The translations under genes and the position numbers were made by a program. DNA of 40,321 nucleotides from Allomuricauda sp. (GTDB lineage Bacteria > Bacteroidota > Bacteroidia > Flavobacteriales > Flavobacteriaceae). Below, piece after piece: positions 32,795-40,321 of the stretch. The notes below the pieces were generated by a model. That model saw only the letters and a program-made list of their open reading frames with translations. It was not told where the DNA came from and did no database searches. Where the stretch lies: the NCBI GenBank assembly GCA_028284725.1, contig JANQRD010000164.1, forward strand, positions 1 through 40,321, given 5' to 3'. Every line of letters starts with the position of its first letter. The stretch's first letter is position 1.

Positions 32795-32824
32795 AAAAGG
32801 CTCCCGGTTTCTTAGAAGCCTTTT
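32795..32824 (-). terminator. Rho-independent terminator after the tRNA gene
   Basis: On the - strand, AAAAGGCT and AGCCTTTT form an 8-bp stem around a 14-nt loop, followed by TGGTTTTCC. It begins 10 nt after the 3' end of the tRNA. Confidence 0.6.
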
Positions 32825-32833
32825 ATCCACTCG

Positions 32834-32907
32834 TGGTCCCACCTGGGCTCGAACCAGGGACCCCCTGATTATGAGTCAGGTGCTCTAACCAACTGAGCTA
32901 TAGGACC
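32834..32907 (-). tRNA. tRNA with CAT anticodon (Met or Ile2)
   Basis: The - strand folds as a full cloverleaf: acceptor GGTCCTA/TGGGACC (with one T-G pair), D arm AGCTCAGTTGGTTAGAGC, anticodon stem CCTGA/TCAGG with loop CTCATAA, and T arm CCTGG-TTCGAGC-CCAGG, then discriminator A. No CCA is encoded. The CAT anticodon and acceptor fit elongator tRNA-Met or the lysidine-modified tRNA-Ile2; I cannot separate the two with confidence. Confidence 0.95.
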
Positions 32908-32923
32908 CGCATTTTTGCGGATG

Positions 32924-32954
32924 CAATATTAGTGTTTATTTTGCTACACCGCAA
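32924..32954 (-). promoter_or_regulatory. Predicted promoter of the tRNA gene
   Basis: On the - strand TTG at 32954-32952 is followed by 20 nt and TAATATTG at 32931-32924, close to the Bacteroidota consensus TAnnTTTG. Transcription would begin about 10 nt before the tRNA 5' end. Confidence 0.5.
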
Positions 32955-32966
32955 GGTTTTAACGGT

Positions 32967-33374
32967 CTATGCCTTACGAATATCTTGGCACAACTCAATC
33001 AAAACACCATTGGTACCCTTAGGATGTAAAAAAGCAACTTGTTTATTGTCTGCTCCTTTTTTTGGAAATCCGGGTAAAATAACAAACCCTTCTTTTTCCA
33101 AACGCTTCATCTCAGTCTCTAAATCCTCAACAGCAAAGGCCACATGGTGAATGCCTTCCCCCTTTTTCTCAAGAAACTTAGCTATTGGGCTATCCGTATT
33201 GGTAGCCTCCAACAACTCAATTTTATTGGGTCCCGATTGAAAGAAGGACGTTCGAACACCTTCGGAAGCCACCTCTTCAATCTTGTAATGTGCTACACCA
33301 AACAAACTTTTGAATAATTCATTGGAGGCTTCCAAATTGTTTACAGCTATCCCAATGTGCTCTATTTTATCCAT
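32967..33374 (-). CDS. mce: Methylmalonyl-CoA epimerase
   Basis: A 135-residue VOC-fold protein of normal length. IEHIGIAVNNLE gives metal ligand His6, KIELLE the second repeat strand, GIHHVAFAVEDLE His76/His77 and VLIELCQ Glu127. It interconverts (2R)- and (2S)-methylmalonyl-CoA in the propionyl-CoA/succinyl-CoA pathway. It is transcribed toward the tRNA and divergently from rbfA. It belongs to the conserved chromosomal segment rather than to the polysaccharide locus. Confidence 0.92.
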   Translation of the reverse strand: MDKIEHIGIAVNNLEASNELFKSLFGVAHYKIEEVASEGVRTSFFQSGPNKIELLEATNTDSPIAKFLEKKGEGIHHVAFAVEDLETEMKRLEKEGFVILPGFPKKGADNKQVAFLHPKGTNGVLIELCQDIRKA

Positions 33375-33487
33375 TTTCTTTAGTTTTTTCCATAGGTTTG
33401 ATCAAATCCCTTCTCAAAAACCCAAAATTACACACTGCGAGCATATCTTCTCATGAGGTTCGTCATTTATTCCGTTATTTTGCACTG

Positions 33488-33880
33488 ATGGAAACACAAA
33501 GACAGAAAAAAGTAGCTGGCATTATCCAAAAAGATATCGTCGATATTTTACAGCGCGCTGCAACAGATGGAGGATTGAAGGGGACGCTCATCTCGGTTTC
33601 CAAGGTGTATGTGACTACGGATTTGTCCATCGCCAAAGTATACGTCAGCATTTTTCCCGGTTCAGGGGCAAACAAATTGCTCGAGGGCATTAAATCGAAC
33701 AGCAATTTAATCAAGCACGAATTGGCCCAACGTACAAAAAACCAACTGCGCCGAGTTCCGGAGCTCAGTTTTTATTTGGACGATTCTCTGGACTACATTG
33801 ACGGTATTGAAAAATCGTTGAAAGGAGAAGAAAACCCCATTGAAAATCGAGATTTGCTGGACAAACGAAAGAAATCCTGA
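33488..33880 (+). CDS. rbfA: Ribosome-binding factor A
   Basis: A 130-residue KH-like protein. The start METQRQKKVAGIIQKDI at 33488 is where Bacteroidota RbfA proteins begin; an open frame extends back to a TTG at 33398 but would add 30 unrelated residues. VYVTTDLSIAKVYVSIFP and LRRVPELSFYLDDSLDY are conserved. It takes part in 30S subunit maturation and 16S rRNA 5' processing. The permease gene begins 2 nt after its stop, a gene order common in Flavobacteriia. Confidence 0.93.
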   Translation: METQRQKKVAGIIQKDIVDILQRAATDGGLKGTLISVSKVYVTTDLSIAKVYVSIFPGSGANKLLEGIKSNSNLIKHELAQRTKNQLRRVPELSFYLDDSLDYIDGIEKSLKGEENPIENRDLLDKRKKS

Positions 33881-33882
33881 TT

Positions 33883-35091
33883 TTGAACTTTCCCTTTTAC
33901 ATCGCAAAGCGCTATCTACGGTCCAAAAGCAGTCAAAATGCGGTGAACATCATAAATTTTATCACTTTTTTAGTAATAGTCATTGGCTCTGCCGCACTAT
34001 TTATTGTGCTTTCTGCTTTTGCTGGACTTAAAACCTTCAGTCTATCCTTTACCAACACTTTTGATCCTGATTTAAAGGCCCTGCCGGTCACAGGAAAACA
34101 TTTTTCAATTACGGCTACAGAGGAAATCGCTTTACAAAATATTGAAGGGCTGACAAATTACTCCAAAGAACTTGAGGAACGAGCCTACCTTACCTTTCGC
34201 GAGCGAAGCTGCATCGCCTATATTAAAGGAATTGATGGTAATTACCGATCTGTGACCGGGGTAGACAGCACACTATATTTTGGAAACTGGGGGGTTATGG
34301 AATATAATGGCGTTCTGGGTATTGGAATTTACAATTTGTTGGGTGTGCCCATAGACAACTACCAAACCCCACTTACTGCATTGGTCCCTAAATCCGGAAA
34401 AGGTTCGTTGAGCCAATTGGGTTTGAACTCAAAACCATATAATGAACTTCCCTTGGTCATTAGTGGAGTTTATGCCATTGAGGAAAATTTGGACAAAAAA
34501 TACGTATTTGCCCAACTTCCACTCGTGCAGGCCCTGTTAGAAAAAGATAGCACCCAAGTTTCCGGAATCAATTTTAAATTAACAGGAGAGATTCCCCTTG
34601 AAAAAGTTCGAAACGCCATTAAAACTACTTTGGGCAATAAGGTTTTGGTACTCGACCGTCAAGAACAAAACGGAACCTTGTACCGAATGCTCAATACAGA
34701 AAACTTGGCCACCTATCTTATTTTCACACTGGTACTGATTATTGCTCTATTTAATGTCGTTGGAGCTATTATTATGTTGATTCTTGATAAACAGCAAAAC
34801 TCTAAAACATTATACAATCTTGGTGTTACCATCAAGGAATTGCGAAGAATCTACTTTACGCAGGGAATCCTTGTCACTTCCTTTGGAGGACTCATCGGGG
34901 TTTTGCTAGGCTCTTTGTTGGTTGCTTCGCAATTACTCTTCGGCTGGTTAAAGATTACACCGTCATTGGCTTACCCTGTGGAATATAATATTATGAACCT
35001 GTTTGTGGTACTGGCCACCATTGTGGTTTTAGGCTTTATTTCATCCAAAATAGCCAGCAGCAGAATCAACCGAAAGTTAATCGAGGCTTAG
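33883..35091 (+). CDS. FtsX/LolE-type ABC transporter permease
   Basis: A 402-residue permease with a TTG start 2 nt after the rbfA stop. IAKRYLRSKSSQNAVNIINFIT is the usual N-terminal amphipathic segment, followed by a TM helix (about 25-47), a large periplasmic domain and a C-terminal FtsX domain with three TM helices (about 277-300, 325-345, 368-388). It resembles LolC/LolE subunits for lipoprotein release, but the cognate ATPase is not adjacent. The stop overlaps the dusB stop on the other strand (tail to tail, 4 nt). Confidence 0.85.
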   Translation: MNFPFYIAKRYLRSKSSQNAVNIINFITFLVIVIGSAALFIVLSAFAGLKTFSLSFTNTFDPDLKALPVTGKHFSITATEEIALQNIEGLTNYSKELEERAYLTFRERSCIAYIKGIDGNYRSVTGVDSTLYFGNWGVMEYNGVLGIGIYNLLGVPIDNYQTPLTALVPKSGKGSLSQLGLNSKPYNELPLVISGVYAIEENLDKKYVFAQLPLVQALLEKDSTQVSGINFKLTGEIPLEKVRNAIKTTLGNKVLVLDRQEQNGTLYRMLNTENLATYLIFTLVLIIALFNVVGAIIMLILDKQQNSKTLYNLGVTIKELRRIYFTQGILVTSFGGLIGVLLGSLLVASQLLFGWLKITPSLAYPVEYNIMNLFVVLATIVVLGFISSKIASSRINRKLIEA

Positions 35092-36080
35092 GCAAATTGG
35101 AAATTTCCAAACTTTTCCAAAACCTCATCAAAGGCGGCGAACACATCGGCCGAATCATCACTGGTGACCATTTTCATCCGATATTCCTTGAAGTGAGGAA
35201 TGCCCTTGAAGTAGTTCGTATAGTGTCTCCTTGTTTCAAAAACACCCAATTTTTCACCCTTCCAATCGATGGCCATCTGTAGGTGCCTTCGAGCAGCTTC
35301 GACCCGCTCCTCCATCGTAGGTGGTGTCAAATGGACCCCAGTGTTAAAATAGTGCTTCACTTCTTTAAAAAACCAGGGGTTCCCGATACTCGCCCTACCG
35401 ATCATTGCTCCGACCAGACCAAAATCATCCCGCATCCGAACTGCTGCCTCTGGAGTATCCACATCACCATTTCCAAAAACCGGAATGTGCATTCGAGGGT
35501 TGTTTTTGACCTCAGCAATAGGTTTCCAATCCGCCTCACCTTTATACATCTGAACCCGGGTACGCCCATGAATCGTGATAGCTTGAATTCCCACATCTTG
35601 AAGTCGTTCGGCGACCTCAACAATTTTAATAGTGCTTTGATCCCACCCCAATCGTGTCTTTACGGTGACCGGTAATTTGGTTCGCTTCACAAGTTCGGAA
35701 GTCAATTTAACCATTAGGGGAATGTCCCTTAAAATCCCAGCCCCGGCATTTTTACATACCACCTTTTTCACGGGACAGCCAAAATTGATATCGATGATAT
35801 CTGGATTTGATTTTTCCACGATGTCCACCGCCTGCAGCATTGAATCAAGCTCAGCACCAAAAATCTGGATGCCTACAGGGCGCTCTTTCTCGTAAATATC
35901 CAGCTTTATGACGCTCTTGGCGGCATCGCGAATCAACCCTTCGGATGAGATGAACTCCGTATAGACCACGTCGGCTCCTTGCTCTTTGCACAAAGCACGA
36001 AAAGGAGGGTCACTCACATCTTCCATAGGGGCTAGTAGCAATGGAAAATCCGGAAGTTCTATGTTACCAATTTTGGGCAA
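35088..36080 (-). CDS. dusB: tRNA-dihydrouridine synthase
   Basis: A 330-residue FMN-dependent dihydrouridine synthase. LLAPMEDVSDPPFR is the FMN-binding start, DINFGCPVKKVVCKNAGAGIL holds the catalytic Cys109, and ITIHGRTRVQMYKG and FGNGDV are typical FMN-phosphate motifs. It reduces specific uridines of tRNA D-loops. It is convergent with the permease gene; the TonB-dependent receptor gene ends 51 nt upstream of its start on the same strand. Confidence 0.93.
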   Translation of the reverse strand: MPKIGNIELPDFPLLLAPMEDVSDPPFRALCKEQGADVVYTEFISSEGLIRDAAKSVIKLDIYEKERPVGIQIFGAELDSMLQAVDIVEKSNPDIIDINFGCPVKKVVCKNAGAGILRDIPLMVKLTSELVKRTKLPVTVKTRLGWDQSTIKIVEVAERLQDVGIQAITIHGRTRVQMYKGEADWKPIAEVKNNPRMHIPVFGNGDVDTPEAAVRMRDDFGLVGAMIGRASIGNPWFFKEVKHYFNTGVHLTPPTMEERVEAARRHLQMAIDWKGEKLGVFETRRHYTNYFKGIPHFKEYRMKMVTSDDSADVFAAFDEVLEKFGNFQFA

Positions 36081-36131
36081 AACTTTCGTTTTTAGGATTG
36101 CAAAAATACAAAATACCGGAAAATCAGGGTT

Positions 36132-38549
36132 TTATTCCGATACTAAGCGATCTCTTTCCTTTTTCTCAATCCCTCTTTGATTGTCCTGTAGCCTAAAGTT
36201 TCCGAAATTATAGGTAAATCCAATTCTTATGAACTGGGTCTCTGGTCGTCTACGATAAAAATTGTCTTGGTTTAAGTATCTCGAGGTGTACGTGGGGATA
36301 TATTGTTCGAGCAAATCCTCAGCGGCAATGGAAATCGTGGCTCTGTTATTAAAAAGTGATTTCCGAAGCCCTAGGGTAACATTCAATTGGTCGTCGGAGA
36401 CATAGGAACCAAATAAAAATTTGGACAAATACGTGATAGTGGCCTCACCTGTAAATGTACCATCCTTTGAGAGGGTTAAATAGTTCGCTAAGTACGCATA
36501 AACACCATCCACTTCATTGGTGAACTCCTGATTGCCGCTTTCTGTAGCCAAAAAAGTTTCTTCCTCATGGAAAAAAGAAGTATAGGCATACACAAACCAT
36601 GAGGGCAAAACGTTTTTACTCACGGTAAAATCCAGACCGTAGGATTTACTCCCAATCACATTTTGCTTAAGTTCCACCAAAGTTAGGTCTGTATTGTCCT
36701 GAAAGACGAGGTAAGCGATATTTCGTCCATTATCGCGATAGTAAATATCAAAAAAAAGCTCGCTGTTGAAGGTGTAGTTAAGATTGAAATTGTTGCTAAA
36801 GCTAGGTTGTAACCTAAGGTTTCCTTCCTCAAAATCATTTTCAGTAAAAAAATAGCGAAATGGATTCAGGTCATTGTACTTGGGCCTATCCACATTTCTT
36901 CCATAATCAAACGCAAAACTATGCTTTTCCGAAGGGGAGTACAGTACATACAGGGAAGGGAACGGTTCAAAAAAGTCTTGGGTATTGGTCTCGTTCAATG
37001 TAATTGATGTCCCTTCCGCATCTGTAAGCTCTCCCCGCAATCCCAGTTTCATAGACCATTTTTCCCAGTTTTTCACAAAGCTGAAATAGACGGCATATAC
37101 ATTTTCATCATAATTGTAAATATCGGAAAGGGAAGCGTCCACATTATTGTCCGAACCTATGAAATTGAAAAAATCAATATTGCTTTCGGATCGTATGGTT
37201 GATACTTTGAGCCCAGCTTCCAATGAGCCTGTGCCCAAAGGAGAGGAATAGTCGACCTGTCCTGTTAAAATTTGGATATCCTGTTCCGAATCCGTATCAA
37301 AACCAAAAGTTCTCAGAAAATCGCCATTGTCGTCAAAATAGTTGGAAAGTAAGTTTTGGGATCCTTCGCTACTGTAATTTGTATAATGCCCATTCAACGA
37401 AAGCCGTGCCCCCTCTTTTTTGAGCTTATGTACATAGGACAGGTCAAAAGCTAAATTGGTATTGTCAAGATCAGCACCATTTTGTGTTGTAAAGGCTGAA
37501 TCCAGTTGGTTTTGGCCATTTCGTATTTGGGTTTCGAGACCGGTATCCCTATCCTGGCCAGGATTGAGCAACAAATTGGAAGTTAGGTTTAGGCTATTTC
37601 GGGAGTCAAAATCGTAATCTAGGATTACGCTTGCATTATGTGCTTGGGTTTTTGTAATCTCTTCATAATCTGTACTCCATCTGGAAAAAACAGAATCCGC
37701 ATCATCCATAAAATTGATGCCTTTATCCGTTTTCCGGATTTCTTTCTTAGGGTTGAAAGTGTAATTTGCAAAAACGTTCAGTTTGTCCGTTTTGTAATAA
37801 TGGCTTGTACCGAAGCTGTATTTTGGAAACACTGCTTGGGTATACGTCCCGTTTACACTCCCCTTATAACCGGGGATTATGTTTTTGCTGGTCACAATAT
37901 TTAAGATAGGACCTCCCTCAGCATCATAACGAGCCGGAGGGTTCGCAATCACCTCAACGGATTTAATATTGGTTCCCGAGAGGCCTTCTAAAAGGTCTTT
38001 AATCTCCTGACCTGAAAGCTGCACCTTCCGATCATTAAGATATACCGATGCACTTTGTCCCCGTATCTGTAAGTCTTCTTGATTTACAATGACTCCAGGG
38101 GTGCTTTTAAGGATATCCCATGAGCTTCCCTGCGAAACAACGGTATTCTCTACTGAAAAGACCAGTCTGTCTGGCAATCTTTGTAGTTTGGGACGCTGCC
38201 CCGTGACAACAACCTCATCCAAGCTGTTCTCCTCAAGCGGAATCACCAATGCCCCCAAGGAAACGTTTTGGGAAATGTCCAAAGCTCTCGGCTCTGAGCC
38301 CCTACCAACATAGCTGGCCTGCAATAAATATACATTCGGTACAACTTCAGTAAGCAGAAAACGTCCATTTTCATCTGCGGATGTACCTTTTACAAAAGTA
38401 GAATCCGATGCTTGTAGGAGAAGAATGTTGGCGTAGGGAATAATTTTATTTTGTCTATCTACGACCTTTCCGTTGATTTGGTAAGTCTGGCCATTTAAGC
38501 TAAGAGCGATAGCAAACACCAATAAAAAAATAGTGGTGGTATACTTCAT
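36132..38549 (-). CDS. TonB-dependent receptor-like outer-membrane beta-barrel protein
   Basis: An 805-residue outer-membrane protein with Sec signal peptide (ending near LNGQ). Residues about 24-105 are a CarboxypepD_reg-like domain (INGKVVDRQNKIIPYANILL), about 115-220 a TonB plug (SWDILKSTPGVIVNQEDLQIRG, VEVIANPPARYDAEGGPILNIV), and the rest a beta-barrel of the OMP_b-brl_3 type. It differs from SusC: no SusD partner and the barrel type is the stand-alone one common in Flavobacteriia. Its substrate is unknown. It is divergent from lepA. Confidence 0.88.
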   Translation of the reverse strand: MKYTTTIFLLVFAIALSLNGQTYQINGKVVDRQNKIIPYANILLLQASDSTFVKGTSADENGRFLLTEVVPNVYLLQASYVGRGSEPRALDISQNVSLGALVIPLEENSLDEVVVTGQRPKLQRLPDRLVFSVENTVVSQGSSWDILKSTPGVIVNQEDLQIRGQSASVYLNDRKVQLSGQEIKDLLEGLSGTNIKSVEVIANPPARYDAEGGPILNIVTSKNIIPGYKGSVNGTYTQAVFPKYSFGTSHYYKTDKLNVFANYTFNPKKEIRKTDKGINFMDDADSVFSRWSTDYEEITKTQAHNASVILDYDFDSRNSLNLTSNLLLNPGQDRDTGLETQIRNGQNQLDSAFTTQNGADLDNTNLAFDLSYVHKLKKEGARLSLNGHYTNYSSEGSQNLLSNYFDDNGDFLRTFGFDTDSEQDIQILTGQVDYSSPLGTGSLEAGLKVSTIRSESNIDFFNFIGSDNNVDASLSDIYNYDENVYAVYFSFVKNWEKWSMKLGLRGELTDAEGTSITLNETNTQDFFEPFPSLYVLYSPSEKHSFAFDYGRNVDRPKYNDLNPFRYFFTENDFEEGNLRLQPSFSNNFNLNYTFNSELFFDIYYRDNGRNIAYLVFQDNTDLTLVELKQNVIGSKSYGLDFTVSKNVLPSWFVYAYTSFFHEEETFLATESGNQEFTNEVDGVYAYLANYLTLSKDGTFTGEATITYLSKFLFGSYVSDDQLNVTLGLRKSLFNNRATISIAAEDLLEQYIPTYTSRYLNQDNFYRRRPETQFIRIGFTYNFGNFRLQDNQRGIEKKERDRLVSE

Positions 38550-38654
38550 TTATAGTTGGGGTTGGATATCAAATCTAAGAAAATATTTTAGAGCGCCATG
38601 TTTCGCTCCTCTTTGGTATTTACAAAAAACTCATTCCTTGGCAGCTAAAAGACC

Positions 38655-38662
38655 TATATTTG
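38655..38662 (+). promoter_or_regulatory. Candidate -7 box of the lepA promoter
   Basis: TATATTTG matches the Bacteroidota TAnnTTTG element 42 nt upstream of lepA. A clear -33 TTG at the expected 19-21 nt is not seen (the nearest TTG is only 14 nt away). Confidence 0.4.
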
Positions 38663-38704
38663 CACTTGCTAATGAGCCCTTATTTTATTGGGAAATTGTA
38701 GTTA

Positions 38705-40321
38705 ATGAAGAAGATTAGAAATTTTTGCATCATTGCCCATATCGACCATGGAAAGAGCACTTTGGCCGACCGTTTGTTGGACTTCACCGGTTCTGTCACC
38801 GATCGTGAAAAACAGGATCAGTTGTTGGACAATATGGACTTGGAACGTGAACGAGGCATCACCATAAAAAGTCATGCCATTCAAATGGAATATGAGCATA
38901 AGGGCGAGACCTATGTGCTGAATTTGATCGATACTCCCGGACATGTTGATTTCTCCTATGAAGTTTCCCGATCCATAGCCGCCTGCGAAGGGGCGCTCTT
39001 AGTCGTTGATGCCGCTCAAAGTATCCAGGCGCAGACCATTTCTAATTTGTATCTGGCACTGGAAAATGACTTGGAAATCATTCCCGTGCTCAATAAAGTG
39101 GACCTGCCCAGTGCAAATCCAGAGGAAGTGACGGATGATATTGTAGATCTTTTAGGTTGCGATCCTGAAGAAGTGATTCCTGCAAGCGCCAAGACGGGTA
39201 TCGGTATTGAGACCATTCTTTCCGCCATTATTGAGCGTATTCCTGCACCAAAAGGCAACCCAAATGAACCGTTACAGGCACTTGTTTTTGATTCGGTATA
39301 TAACCCTTTTCGTGGGGTAGAAACCTATTTTAGGGTTATCAATGGTGAAATCAAAAAAGGGCAAAAAATAAAGTTTGTAGCGACAAACAAGGATTATTTT
39401 GCTGATGAAATAGGAACACTGAAACTCAACCAAGTTCCCAAAGATACCATATCAGCCGGCGATGTGGGGTACTTGATTACTGGAATCAAAGATGCCCGCG
39501 AGGTTAAGGTTGGTGATACTATTACTGACGCCAATAAACCTACGCAAAATGCCATCGAAGGTTTTGAGGACGTAAAGCCGATGGTATTCGCTGGAATCTA
39601 TCCAGTGGACACGGAGGATTTTGAGGAATTACGTTCTTCGATGGAAAAATTGCAGTTGAACGATGCCTCATTGGTCTTTACCCCTGAAAGTAGTGCTGCC
39701 CTGGGTTTTGGTTTTCGATGTGGTTTTTTAGGGATGTTGCATATGGAAATCATTCAGGAGCGGTTGGAACGGGAATTCAACATGACCGTAATCACAACCG
39801 TGCCCAATGTGAGTTACCACGCATTTTCCACCAAAGACAAGGAAACTCCCATAATAGTCAACAATCCGTCCGATCTTCCGGATCCTTCCACCGTGGATCG
39901 GGTAGAAGAACCCTATATTAAGGCCACCATTATCACCAAAGCGGATTTTGTGGGCAATGTAATGTCGCTCTGTATTGAAAAACGGGGCCAGATTACCAAT
40001 CAAACTTATTTGACCACGGAGCGTGTGGAGCTTAGTTTCGATATGCCCCTGGCCGAAATCGTCTTCGACTTTTACGACCGACTGAAAACCGTTTCAAAAG
40101 GGTATGCTTCCTTCGATTATTCCCCCATTGGAATGCGAACCTCCAAATTGGTCCGTGTCGATATCCTCTTGAATTCGCAACCTGTTGACGCCCTATCAGC
40201 ATTGGTTCATTTTGATAATGCACACACCATCGGTAAAAAAATGTGCGAAAAATTAAAAGAGCTCATTCCACGCCAGCAGTTCGATATTCCCATACAGGCC
40301 GCTATTGGTTCCAAGATTATT
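38705..40321 (+). CDS. lepA: Elongation factor 4 (LepA), 3' end cut by the window
   Basis: The frame is open from the ATG at 38705 to the window end: 539 of about 598 expected codons. The GTPase motifs are complete: AHIDHGKST at 11-19, DTPGH at 76-80 and NKVD at 130-133. The later part shows domain II, the EF-G-like domains and the start of the LepA-specific C-terminal domain ([14 protein letters not shown]). EF4 acts on stalled or mistranslocated ribosomes at the membrane. Confidence 0.97.
   Translation, partial: MKKIRNFCIIAHIDHGKSTLADRLLDFTGSVTDREKQDQLLDNMDLERERGITIKSHAIQMEYEHKGETYVLNLIDTPGHVDFSYEVSRSIAACEGALLVVDAAQSIQAQTISNLYLALENDLEIIPVLNKVDLPSANPEEVTDDIVDLLGCDPEEVIPASAKTGIGIETILSAIIERIPAPKGNPNEPLQALVFDSVYNPFRGVETYFRVINGEIKKGQKIKFVATNKDYFADEIGTLKLNQVPKDTISAGDVGYLITGIKDAREVKVGDTITDANKPTQNAIEGFEDVKPMVFAGIYPVDTEDFEELRSSMEKLQLNDASLVFTPESSAALGFGFRCGFLGMLHMEIIQERLEREFNMTVITTVPNVSYHAFSTKDKETPIIVNNPSDLPDPSTVDRVEEPYIKATIITKADFVGNVMSLCIEKRGQITNQTYLTTERVELSFDMPLAEIVFDFYDRLKTVSKGYASFDYSPIGMRTSKLVRVDILLNSQPVDALSALVHFDNAHTIGKKMCEKLKELIPRQQFDIPIQAAIGSKII

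Noticed and set aside
1-40321. CRISPR arrays, rRNA genes, prophage or conjugation genes.
   Set aside because: No regularly spaced repeat/spacer pattern, rRNA-like sequence or phage/conjugation gene was seen.

Overview
The window comes from a Bacteroidota chromosome, most likely a marine member of Flavobacteriaceae (Zobellia/Maribacter/Arenibacter-like). This rests on the moderate GC content, the flavobacterial promoter pattern (TTG, 20 nt, TAnnTTTG), many lipoprotein and Sec signal peptides on carbohydrate-active enzymes, sulfatases, a CarboxypepD_reg-type TonB-dependent receptor, and the housekeeping genes dusB, rbfA and lepA. The genus is an inference.

Region 1 (1-8654, + strand) is the end of a carbohydrate-degradation operon: a GH110-like beta-helix glycosidase (5' end cut), a clan GH-A-like glycosidase with a C-terminal DNRLRE/CBM96-like domain, two lipoprotein sulfatases, a lipoprotein SxxK serine hydrolase and an aldo/keto reductase. 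It suggests attack on a sulfated, galactose-containing algal polysaccharide.

Region 2 (8871-24947, - strand) is the most unusual part. Twelve closely spaced genes run from a LacI-type regulator to a GH88 unsaturated-glucuronyl hydrolase. Between them lie five secreted right-handed beta-helix proteins carrying six related modules, a third sulfatase, an Nramp-fold transporter that has lost both metal-binding motifs, and a CoA-thioester set (YdiF/Pct-type CoA-transferase, crotonase, MaoC hydratase). Two copies of the palindrome TTCACACGTGTGAA bracket lacI; one sits on its promoter and the other at the start of the next gene. No SusC/SusD pair and no recognisable polysaccharide lyase is present. 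I propose a LacI-controlled system in which the beta-helix proteins are the main, undescribed depolymerases and an acyl or carboxylic substituent is taken up and routed through CoA esters.

Region 3 (25042-25913) is a decayed boundary with a frameshifted, truncated ROK sugar-kinase remnant.

Region 4 (25914-30496, - strand) holds a PAP2 / HD / PAP2 / isoprenylcysteine-methyltransferase-like operon beside an OmpR-family two-component system. An array of four 11-bp direct repeats upstream of the PAP2 operon, and two more upstream of the regulator gene, are candidate binding sites for that regulator.

Region 5 (30667-32658, + strand) is a run of small genes in which an ~18-bp repeat, AAAGTTCAAATAAACGAT, precedes nearly every start codon, giving a gene-cassette-like layout.

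Region 6 (32795-40321) is mostly conserved chromosome: a CAT-anticodon tRNA with its promoter and terminator, methylmalonyl-CoA epimerase, rbfA, an FtsX/LolE-type permease, dusB, an outer-membrane TonB-dependent receptor and the first 539 codons of lepA, which is cut by the window end.
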